Origin: Prinia subflava
Taxonomy: Eukaryota > Chordata > Aves > Passeriformes > Cisticolidae
NCBI RefSeq assembly: GCF_021018805.1
Contig: NC_086258.1
Location: 18,564,192 to 18,628,191 of the forward strand
Direction of reading: 5' to 3'
DNA length: 64,000 nt
Shown here: in pieces, positions 1-10,507 of the stretch
Layout of the letters: each line of letters starts with the position of its first letter
Numbering within the stretch: the stretch's first letter is position 1
Program-made: the position numbers and the translations under genes
Notes under the pieces: generated by a model
Told to the model about the DNA's origin: nothing
Database searches by the model: none
What the model saw: the letters and a program-made list of their open reading frames with translations, nothing else

Positions 1-2989
1 CGTGGAGCCCCAGAAACCTCTCCTGGAGGCCTCACAGCACCCCTAGGGACAGGCACTGCTCTGCCCATCTCGCTGCCAGGCTGTCACAGCACAGCCACAC
101 CCTTGGGGTGCCCGGCCAACAGCTTGAGGAGCGTGAGCTGCATCTCTGCCTCCCTCCTGCAGCCCTGCCCCGCCTGCTGCGGGCTCTCCTGCTGGCTGAG
201 AGGCTTCCTGGGGGAGGCTGGTGACAGCAAAGCACCCTCGGGTGTCCCTGTCCCAGCCCTGCCAGCTCTGGGGTCTCACTCCTCCCTCCTTCAGCTGCAG
301 GACCCTGAGCTGAGCCTGCAGAAGGTCCTGATGCTTTTCCACCCATCCAGGTCCCCCTGTCCCTCCCATCCCAAAGGAAACCCTGCAGCTCCACCCAAAC
401 ACATCCGCTCCCTGTTGCCAGACAATCAGGAAAAGGCAGGAAAATGAATAAAACAAACACTCACAGTCCCAGTCAAGAGCGTTTCATTGCTGCAAGGGAG
501 AGCCCAGGGCTGTTCCCCACAACTTTTATCACTTCTAAACCCCACCATGCACACACCAGAGACCCGATGGCCCCTCTGGGACACGGGGACAATCCCACGA
601 GTCCTGCCATGAGCCATGACTGCAGGTAAGAGGAGCTGGATCATCTCCTGTCCCCCAGAGCCCCTGGAGATGGGCTGGGGGAGGTGGGAGGCTGAGGAAG
701 AAGAGGTAAATACACACAACCCCAACACAAGCTGCAGCTCAGCTTTTATTTGTTTTAATATGTTTTTAAACACATCTTCCTTCCTCCTTCTCATCCCCTT
801 TTCACTTTTTCTTTTGAAAGAAAGCAGCAGCAGGGAGTTTTTAGTTGCTTCTCCATTGCCAGCCAGCACTATTTCAAATTGCATTTTAAGCTGTTCTGCA
901 GCACTTCAAACACCTCACACTGCAGGACAGGCTTCCAAATTACAAGACTAACATCGATTTTAAATTACTTCCTAAAACACAAGGCCTCCAGCACAGGGAT
1001 GGATCAAGGGCAGCTGCAGTAGCAAAGCCCAAAGGACACCAGAGCTCCCAGGGCATGGCTGGAGCCCACACTGGGGTGGGTGCTGCTGAGACTGGGGGCA
1101 AAACTGGGCCCTGGATTTGCAGGTGAAAGCCCCAGCTTCAGGTGAAAAGCAGCACACACAGGTCCCAGAGGACTGGGACAGCTCCAGAGTGACTCCACAG
1201 ACCCACAAGCCAGGGATCAAACTTCATGTGGGTTCAGAGAGGTGTTCCTCCAAGGGCACCAGCATTTAACTCAACTGATTCTCCTGATATCCCCATTTTT
1301 CATCCAGGGAAAATTGTACTGCCAGGAGCCAGTGCCCCAGGGATTGCAGGAAAGGAAGGATTGCACCCAGCACCTGCACAGCCCAAAAGCAGCCAGGGGA
1401 AAGCTCCAGAACGCTCAGCACCAGCACCAATCTGCACATTCAGCCACACTCACAGCTGCCCCAAAAGGTTCCGCTTCAGAAGCAGCAGAACTCACTCATT
1501 TAACACTTCTAAAATGATCACCCTTTCTCCTTCAGCCAAAGAGATTGGCCAAACAGTGCTGGGCATGCTGCCACTCTGCTTCCAGGGGCAAATAAATCAT
1601 CCCCTTCCTCCAAACCCATGGATCTCCAGAGAGCCCAGGGCCAGACCCTCCAAGCAGCACCAGAGCCCAAAGCAGGGCCCCAGAGCTGGGGGGCACTGGC
1701 AGAGCTGCAGGATGAGCCTCAGCTAATCTCTGCTCGAGCTGAACTGAGCCCTGCTCTCTCGTTTAAGCCACAGAAACAAATAAATCAATGGGAAAACCCA
1801 GCTTTTACAGAGGCTGCTATGGTTCCCACTGTGCTAGTTTTATTTTCTGAAGTACCTGCTGCCTCCCGGGCACAGGATGAATTTTGATTTAGGTGTGAAA
1901 AGGGGTAATAAAAGTAAAAAGAGCCATTAACATTCCTCCTGGCTATGGTGGGGTGTTGGCTCATCACGAGTTGATGGAAATGCCATTTGACTTCCTTATG
2001 AGCTATAGAAAATCAATTAATTGATTTAATCATTCCCTGGGTGTCCCTGCTTATGGAGATAACAGAGTGCCAGGGCAATAGGATGCTGCTCCTGCCTCCT
2101 CCAGCACAGACCAGCAGGGAAGGGCCAGCACACATCCCTGCTGCCCCGGTTCAAGATGTGTGAATTCACACTTCCATTTTCCAATAACTTCAGTGGCATA
2201 ATTTTTTCTTCTCTTTAAGCCTGCAGGCGTTCAATTCTGAGCAGTAATTGCATGAAACAGGCACTTCTTCAGGAAAAGACATTTTCCCAGAGTGGATTAA
2301 GCCTTAACCACTCCAACAGCAGCCCTGACACCTCTTTTTACCCCTCTGTGCCCTGCAAAGCTCCAATTTGCATTTTGCTCCTCCAACACATCCCCACAGA
2401 AGTGGGCAGGAACCCCCAGTGTCATGTGGAACCCCAGGGCTGCCTTTATTTTCATTATTTCAACAGCTCTCATCTCCCTGTTTGCAACACCAATTTAATA
2501 AGGGCAGTAAAGTTTTACACTTCCACTTTAAACTCTCCTTTCCACGAGTGGGTTGAGGAGGGGAGCACAGTGCACGTAACAATGGATGCAGAGCTTGGGG
2601 CTGAAGAGGGGCACCAACAGGAGAAGGAGAGGCCACATGCTTTTAATCAACCCTCATTTTCTCCACCCACTCCAAACAGTGGCCTGCTCCCAAAAAACCT
2701 GCAGATTGGGGACACCCCTGTGTTGGCCATGGGGGTGCAACCCCAGCACGGTGGAGCTGGTGACACTTGTGGGTGTTTTGTCACCTGCTTCCAAGAGCCC
2801 TTGGAGCAGATCAGCATCCAGCAGGAGCTGGAAAAAGGGAATGTTTGGGGCAGAAAGGCCTCACCCTGCTCCTGGGCTCTACCTGGCTTCATTGTCTCCC
2901 TTAACCCCTTTCTCCTCACCAGTGCTTGGACAAGGAAGGAAGAGAATGGTGGGAGCTTGAAATAAATCCTCCTTTAACCCCTTTGAGGT

Positions 2990-3240
2990 TCCAATGCTAG
3001 CTCAGGCCTTAGAAGGCTTTGGAGGAATATTTCATGGACTGGATAAAGGACTCCAAAAGAGGCTCTGACCCTCAGCTGCAGTTCAAGGCATTTATTCCAG
3101 GTGGTGTCCAGAGGGAAGGAGGACGTGTGTAGAGGAAGAGGGTCTTTTCTTAGCTCCTGCCAGGGAGGGGCAGTTTGGGACACAGCCAAAAGGATCAGAA
3201 AGGGTAGGAAAGGTTAAACTACATGGTTACAGGCTCTAGG
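2990..3240 (-). mobile_element. Possible LTR remnant
   Basis: The plus strand has AAGGCATTTATTCCAGG, which gives a minus-strand AATAAATGCC like that in the LTR-like element at 21.9 kb, followed by GGAAGG-rich and GGGACACAGCC blocks typical of avian LTR bodies. No termini or target duplication were identified, so this is tentative. Confidence 0.25.
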
Positions 3241-4584
3241 GGTCCCTGAGGGGGAAGAAACCATTCCCCAGGGGAATGTAACAGGAGCTGCCAGAGCTCA
3301 GCATTTCCAGGGGAGCCCAAGAGCCAACCCCGCTGCTCCAGGAGAAACCAAAGCCCATCAGCTCCCAGCAAAGCTCCTCACCAAGGAGGTGCTCCAGCGC
3401 CAGCCAGCTCCACTTGGCACCAACCAGACAACTCCTCACAGCATCAGCTGGCTGCTCCAGCCTCCGAGGAGTCACGGAGTGGCTTTGGAAGGGACGGATG
3501 CAGAGAGGCTGGAAGTGAGCCCCAAGCACTGAAGAGCTGCCCAGCTTCCCCTGGCTGGCACCCACGGGCTCCAGGAGAGCCTAATCCAGCTCTGGATGCA
3601 GCAGCAGGAAGGTGAGGCCCTGGGGACGGGCAGGATCTGCAGGTCCCAGCTGGTGCCGAGGAGGTGACACCGCGCTCTGACCCACACCTGGCACTGGGAG
3701 AACAGCCTGGATAACAGGCAGTGCAGGAAGAGGGGATGGGAGAGGGCAATCTCCTGTCTTTTGAGGGAGTTTTACAGAAAAAACTCTGCATTCAGACCCT
3801 GAGAGGAGTCTCATCCTTCCTCCTGGAGCAGCATCCCAGGCACCGCTGGCAAGACACGCTCCAGCATCCGCTGATCCTGACAAGCTGCTTACAAGCACAG
3901 GTATCCAGGGCTGCTCAGCAGACAACATCAAAACATGACACCAGCAGCCCGGGAGAGGGTTATAACTCACTCAGGAAGAAACTGGGAATAATTAGCTCCA
4001 AGTTTGCTGAGCAGAGCCTGCCCAGCTCCCTCCCTCCCCTGCCCGTGTCCCCTGTCACTGTCACTTGCTTACACGAGTCTTCACAACTGGTTCTGTCGCC
4101 TCTGCTGAGCATTAAAGGCTGCAAGATAAATTTATAACTCACATGATTTCTTGAAAGCAAAGGGAACACGAACATCCCTGGAACCACACGTCTGTGGGCT
4201 GTGTCTCAAGGAGGCAGCAGTCCAAGCTCTCACTCCTGGGCGCTCTCTCCAGCCAGAGCAGGTAAGAAAAGGGATTCCCAAACCACAGAGTAACTTTTGG
4301 GTGTTCTGCCCAACCCAAGCTCCTGTCAGAAGAACTGTGTGCTCTGCCCAGAAGCAGACTGGGATCTGTCACAAGTGGCAATGACCCAAATTTGCAAATG
4401 GCTCCTGAAATTTGCCTTTCCTGAGAGAGAGTGAGGGTGAACACCCCTGAGTTTTATTTTAAAGCTCTCTCGGGCTGAGCAGCATCTCACTGCAGCTGGG
4501 ATGGAGCTGAACCGAGCTGTGCCCTCCTCTGCTGTCAGCCCTCACAACGAGAGAGTAACAGTGGGTCAGGATCATGGACACAGA

Positions 4585-4624
4585 CCTCCTCCTCCTCCTC
4601 CTCCTCCTCCTCCTCCTCCTCCTG
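4585..4624. repeat. (CCT)n microsatellite
   Basis: About 13 perfect CCT units. They produce artificial poly-proline and poly-arginine open frames. Confidence 0.95.
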
Positions 4625-6134
4625 CTCCCCTCCCAGCACAGCTGACTGCAAGGGGGGATGACAGAGTTACTCAAGCTCACTCTGATCGTTACCAAATCCG
4701 AGCTTGACCTTTCTGCATCCTCTGTGAGAACAAATGGTGATGTTACCTGGCCATGCCAACCCAGCTGGGACGCTGCTGGAGCAGAAGGAAAAGCAGCAGA
4801 GGCGGGAGCAGGAGCAAAGGACCCCTCTGAGGAGATCATGTAGGTTCTCACATTTCTATTTGGCCTCTCTGCTCCGCTCCTCAGGGAGCAAAGCAAGGCA
4901 TTGAAATAACATAAGAGCCCATTGCTTCACAGTGCTGTGGCTCTGAAATGGTGAAAATGCCCTACAGAGCCCTGAGCAACCTTCAGCATCATCGTCTGCA
5001 GCACAATTCCCATCCCTCCACAACATCCCTGCTCTGGAGAGAAACAGGAGCCACAAATACCAAAGCTTACAGCTGTGCTGCACTGCCCTAAACATCTCCC
5101 TCTCTGCTCTTCTGTGTTCACTGAGGGAAGAAATCGCTTTAAGCAGGTGAGACTCCAGGAACTGGAGCTAGAACAGCAGCAGGAGAGGCAGAGCACTGCA
5201 GGAGCTGGAATTCTGGGAGGGTTGGAGGAGAACAGGGCAGGATTCCTGCCAGGTGATGTTAAACACCATCTCCAGCACAACCTGCCTTGGCTGTTGACTT
5301 TGGATCTCTCCTGAGAGTCCTGTAGCCCAACATGGCAAACCAGGGCCATTCTGACCCCACAAGGAAGCCCCAGCTCAGCTTCCCCAAGACACCCCAAGCC
5401 AGCAAGGGGAGGCTTCCATGTTTTTTTTTTCTTTTCCACATTTATTTTTATTCCCTCCAAAATGAACATAAATGGACCAAATCTTTTTGCACCAGAAGCT
5501 GTTCTTTGGTGACCTGCAATTCTGCTGGATAGACCACGGGAAGTCCCTGCAGAGGCTGGGGCACTCCAGGCAGACTCCAGGTCGAGTTCCCATTGCCCAG
5601 CTGCAAGGTCCCAGTGCTGTAGGACTGGGAAAACCTCTGTCCTAGCCCACAAGCTGCTTTTCACCCCATCAGGGTCCATATCCTGAGATCAGACCCCAAA
5701 ACACCTCTCAGCAACCTAGGACAAGGCACAACAGCCTGGTAGAGGCTGAGCTTCACCCCTGCTTACTCCTATTTCCCAGCCTGTGCTCTAAAATCAGCTC
5801 TCCCCCACCCCAGTCCTTCCTTCCTCCCTTTCCCTCTGGTCCTGCTCCCAGAGGAAGCCCAGCACAGGAGCCCAGCTGTGGTCAGCCACAGGAAAGCAGC
5901 TGGAGATGCTGCTGGGAGCTCGATTTGGGGTGGGGGAAGGCAGGTGTTGAGCTCTGCAGCTGAGCAGCAGGAAACGCTTGAAAACAGGTTGAAAAGCCAG
6001 TTATTGGAAAAGCAAACACACAACTCCAGCTGCTCAGCAAACCCCCACTCCCCAAAGGCAGCAGAACTCAAGGACCTCAGCACCAGAACCTCTGCTGCAG
6101 CAGTGACCCCAAGCACCTGTGAACTGCTTCAAAT

Positions 6135-6139
6135 GCTTC
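6135..6139. repeat. Target-site duplication, left copy
   Basis: GCTTC, identical to 6724-6728, directly abuts the LTR terminus. Confidence 0.75.
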
Positions 6140-6723
6140 TGTCTTGGCAGATTTGGGAGGAAACTTCTGAATAGGGTCTCTCTGGAAAGCAAATTTAAAC
6201 GGCCCCTCCCCCCAGCTGGTCTGGGAAAAAGAATTTCCTCGGAGATAAGTGGAAAAAACTATTTATTTAACAAACAAAATGCCCACAAGCACAAAGAATG
6301 AATAATATGAAACAATAAAACCTCTCACTGTTCCAAAGAGAGATGGTGAACCTGAGAAAATCTTTGCTGTGGGTAGCTCAGCTCACTCAGTGTTTTATCT
6401 GTCCCAGTCCCTCTGCAGGTGCCAGCCCTCAGTGCTCCTCTGGGGTTTTCAGTCTGGAGCAGATTTAAACAGTCCCAAGAAAAAAGGAAAAAACAGTCCA
6501 GGGAACTTCTCTGCCCTAGCTTGCTGAAACTAAAAAGCAAAAAAGATCTCTGTCCCAGCCACAGTCCGGAGAGGAACGTGCAGGAGGAGAGCTGTTCTCA
6601 AAACAAACCTGGCACTGCTTCACTCCCTGCTTCGCTCTCAGAGCCAGTCTAAGGCACAGAACTCAACACACAGCACAGACAGAACAACAACTGGGGGTGC
6701 AAATATAAAGTCACCCTAGGACA
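6140..6723 (-). mobile_element. Solo LTR of an endogenous retrovirus, with 5-bp target duplication
   Basis: Read on the minus strand, the element begins TGTCCTAGGGTGAC and ends CTGCCAAGACA, the usual TG...CA LTR termini with a short inverted TGTC/GACA. It is flanked by a perfect 5-bp direct repeat, GCTTC on the plus strand, at 6135-6139 and 6724-6728. A minus-strand AATAAA lies at 6267-6262. No internal retroviral sequence is present, so this is a solo LTR. A diverged relative lies at 20424-20974. The 5-bp duplication fits many avian ERV groups. Confidence 0.8.
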
Positions 6724-6728
6724 GCTTC
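6724..6728. repeat. Target-site duplication, right copy
   Basis: GCTTC, identical to 6135-6139, directly follows the terminal ACA of the LTR. Confidence 0.75.
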
Positions 6729-8031
6729 TGTCAATGTCCCAGCAAGGTCAGCTGAGCTCAAATCAGACCCTCCTGCAGCCCAGCACGAGGGCAGAGCTCA
6801 GCTCCGGCCCTTTCAGCACACCAGGACCTGTCCTGCACTCCCCTGGGTTTGCAGCAAATTCCTCCAGCACCACATTCCCAACCTGCAGGAATCAAGAGCC
6901 AGAGGAATCCAAAGGCTCTGGACTCTTTGAAGCAGCCAGAGCAGTTGCACGCAATATTCCAGCCACGTCTAATCGCGTTTTAACACTTAATAACCTGTTT
7001 TCCCCTGCTAATCCCCTGCAGCAGCAAGCTCCACCAGCGGGATGTACATCCCACCAAATCCAGCCTGGGGCACAGCCACGGGCTGAGGGACCACAGCCAA
7101 ATCCCTCCCAGCACCACGATTACAGAATTGGGTACTTTTTCAGCATCAGCCTCCTGCCCTCTGACTCCAGCAGCAAAACAACCTCAAGAAAGATGCTTGA
7201 GGGGAAAAAGGGATCATCAAACATATTAAATTCTAAATAAGAGGAGAGAAGAGGACACAGAAAATTCAATCTCTTGAGTCTAGAGCCCTTCCCAAAGCAT
7301 CTCCCACATTCAAAATTTATAGACTTGTCTGTTTCCCTTTTTTATCTACATCTTTGCAGAACAAATTCTCTCAGTGGCCATTTCAAAACAAAAGAATCTT
7401 TGTCTGTGTTTACTTGACAGCAGCGGATTAGGATAAAATAACTTGCATTTCAGAAGGGTTTTTTTTATTTATTGTTAAGATGCAAAGCCTCTACTGCAGC
7501 GAATCACCAAGCAGAGAATCCATCTGAGGAATGATTTCTGGCACACACCGAGAAACTTGGCTTTTGGAGAGAACCTCCGAGAAAGGTATTCACATACAAA
7601 AATCAAATTTTAAACAGGATTAACTTCTGGACTGTGACATTATCCATTTTTCCTTTTCATGCTCCTGCCTCACATCTATGTTTATTTTGGTTATGACCGG
7701 CTGCTCGCACAGTTCAGGAGCCAGCAAAGCTCTGGGCAGGGCTGGGGCATTTTCATCTCTCCCTTTGAACTGCAATAGTTGAGGCTCAAGGCTGGGCAGG
7801 TCACCCTGGGAGAAACCAGACTGGACCAGCCTAAACTGGACCAGGGACCGTGAACTTTGGCATTCATCCACAACCCAAAGGAGTTTTTGGTTGCAGGTGA
7901 TTTTAAAGCAAATGATTTTTTGCCATCCCCCAGCTCCCTGCAGCCACCCCAAGCCCAAAGGCACTGGAGGACACGGGCAGCTTCCCCTGCACAGCTGGGT
8001 CTGGCAGGACACGTGGGGACAGCACAGACCT

Positions 8032-8117
8032 GGGGACAAGGAGCAGCACAGACACAGGGACAAGGAGCAGCATTAATGGGGACAAGGAGCAGCATTAATG
8101 GGGACAAGGAGCAGCAC
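8032..8117. repeat. 22-24 bp tandem repeat, four copies
   Basis: The unit GGGGACAAGGAGCAGCATTAAT recurs at starts of about 8032, 8056, 8078 and 8100 with small changes. Confidence 0.85.
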
Positions 8118-10394
8118 AAACAGCCACAAAAGCTGGGATCAGCCCCAGGAGGCACTGCAGGAGCTGACACTCACCACAAGCCCACCCCGTTTACACTCCA
8201 GCTCCACTGCAGAGCAGCTCACCCCAGAGCAGTGGAGGAGGGTGCTGGCAGGTCCCCTGCAACATCCATTAATTCATCAATGATGCTCCAAAAGGCACTT
8301 CCAGGAGTGGGAACAGCAGCAGGGGCCAGGCTCCTTCCCCACCAGGAGCCCATTCCTGGGAAACACTCAGGCCTGGGCATGGCAGGAACTCTTCCCGAGC
8401 CACTGGCCATGAACCTGTCCAGGTTTGTGCAGATTCCCATTCCTCATCACGCCAAGAGCTCATCTGCCCAGCACAATTAACCTGCTCCTCTGAGCTCGCC
8501 TCCAGCCCAGCTTAACAGCAATATTTCCTGGCTTTCCCTGGGATCCAGAACACATGTTAATTAAATGCCAGTTTGTTATTCAAACAGACCTTGGGAGACT
8601 TCACGGTGCTAATAAGCAGCACATCCATTGCTGCCCCCGCCCTCCCCACTTGGATGTTCTTTCCATGCTCCTCCTCGTGAGCTCTGCCTCCCCTCAGCCA
8701 GGGGAGACCTCTGCAGTGCCCTCCTCATCCTCCTGCTCCAAAGAGAAGGATCAGAGCTGCCCACAGGTGCTCTCAGAGCCTGCAAGGATGGAGTTTCCCC
8801 ATCTCCCCCTTTCCCAGCGCACCAGGGAGGCTGCCCAGCATCCATCACCCTTCCTGCCTTTTCCAGGGCTGGGATTGTTGGTTCCTCCAGCCAGATCCTC
8901 CCCCCAACAGCCACAGACTCTCACAGGGGACAGAGGGAGGTCTGCAGTGACCCTGGCCAGCTCCTGGCATTCCCTGAGGCCTTGGCCCCGCTCTGCTTTG
9001 GGGGTCACTCACTCCTGGGAACAGCTACATCGCCCTGGGGCACAGCCAGTCCCTACAAACCAGTGTGACAGGAGAGGCTGGACCCCAAAAGCCTGAACCA
9101 GGTGTCAAAGAGGGAGAAAAAGCCTCTCAGGTTGTGCCTGCCGAGCTTCGGGGACAAAGAACACAACCTGCCTCCAGCATCTTCCTCCAGACACAGGAGA
9201 GAGGATGCTTTGTGTTTAAAACCAGTGTGTGAGGCCATGAATGAAGCTCATCTTCCCCAATAAGAAGCACAGCAACAGCCAAATGTGCAGCAATTCATCT
9301 GGAAGCAATAGTTTGTTTGGCAAAGCCACTGAATATACGAAAGAAATTGGATTTGCATCGAATTTTTGAGCTTTCTAACAAAGCAGGACTTGCATTACCG
9401 AGTTAGAAAGCTAAGAGGCCAAAATCTTGAAAAATTAGAGGACCTAGGTCATAATTTACTTCTTTTCCTCTTGAAATGAGACCAGTCAGGCATTACCAGA
9501 AGCAAGGTTCCATCTGCACCACCTCAGAGCAAAGCAGCATCTCTCCCAGCTAGCAAGGCCAGTGCTCACAGCCCCCACAGGGCCAAAGAGAGTCAGACAA
9601 GAGGGTGAATCCATTTACACACCTTGATTTTATCACCTGAGCCCCTAAGTGTGGAGCATTTGAGGTGTGAGGGCCTGAAAAAGGAGATTTTGACCCAGCT
9701 CCAGGGCTGTGCTGACACTGCTCCCAGTCAACAAGAGACAGCCAAGGATGCAGTCCGTGGATTCAGAGGTCTGGGTTCAGCTGATGACAAAGATAAAGAT
9801 GGGAAAAGCCACTCCAAGGCATCCAGAAAGGGGATAAAGAGCTGAGTAATGGTCTTTTTGCCATTATTTCACCCCAACTTTAGAGCCCTCTGGGGGCTCT
9901 AGCCACTAGCTAAAAATTAGAATATTTCTCTTCTACATTTCAGTACCTTCATAAAACCACAGAAGCCTTTTACTTTTCCCTTCCCTAAAGAGCAATTTCC
10001 ACTCCCTGCAGGCCACAAGTGCCCAAACCCACCGAGACCTCCAAGCACCTGAGCCCAATCCTGCACAGCTCAGAGCAGGGGCAGCCCGCACACCCCACAG
10101 TGCTGCCAGCTGAGGGGCTGCTCCTGCTGCCTCCCCATTTTCTGCTGAGAGCAGGGTCAGCACTCACACCCCAGCACTCATCCCTGGGTGAACGAGCTCC
10201 TGCATGTGAGCACAGCCACACAGCAGAGCTCCCCTGCCGTGGCAAGAGAGGCCAACAGAGCCGTGCTGGGAATCCCAAAAAGGGCCAGGATGGGATGGGA
10301 ATGGAAGGTCCATCCTCCTGCACGCCTGGCACTCATCACTGAGCTGGGCAGTGCCCTGCAGCACCACGAGGGCCAGGCTGGGCACGGAGCTCAC

Positions 10395-10507
10395 CTTCGG
10401 TGCGGATGGTGAACGGGGAGTCCCCCAGGCGCTTGGCGGAGAACTGCCCTCCCAGGGACGTCATCAGGAAGCACAGGGTGAAAAATCCAATGCCCAGCAC
10501 GAAAATC
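10395..10507 (-). CDS. MGAT5B: MGAT5B coding exon 2 (signal-anchor exon)
   Basis: The acceptor is CTCTCCCGCAG (AG at 10509-10508) and the donor is GTGAGC, starting at 10394. The exon is 113 nt: it completes Arg23, encodes residues 24-60 and leaves one base. Residues 24-43 form the single hydrophobic anchor. Residues 44-60 ([17 protein letters not shown]) begin the luminal stem. Confidence 0.93.

Larger units (their letters stand above)
1..10394 (-). other. MGAT5B: MGAT5B intron 2, left part
   Basis: This is everything 3' of coding exon 2 up to the window edge. I looked for the expected next segment, the coiled stem region after TIRTE, in the minus-strand translations and did not find it. The intron contains a solo LTR (6140-6723), a CCT microsatellite (4585-4624), a short tandem repeat (8032-8117), AT-rich islands at 1.95-2.06 and 9.29-9.48 kb and a possible LTR-like remnant near 3.0-3.2 kb. 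I see nothing else. Confidence 0.75.

Noticed and set aside
4459..4896. Poly-arginine and poly-proline frames
   Set aside because: Translation of the (CCT)n microsatellite.
1..10394. Search for MGAT5B exon 3 (stem region)
   Set aside because: No minus-strand frame matches the expected coiled stem sequence. It most likely lies beyond the left edge.
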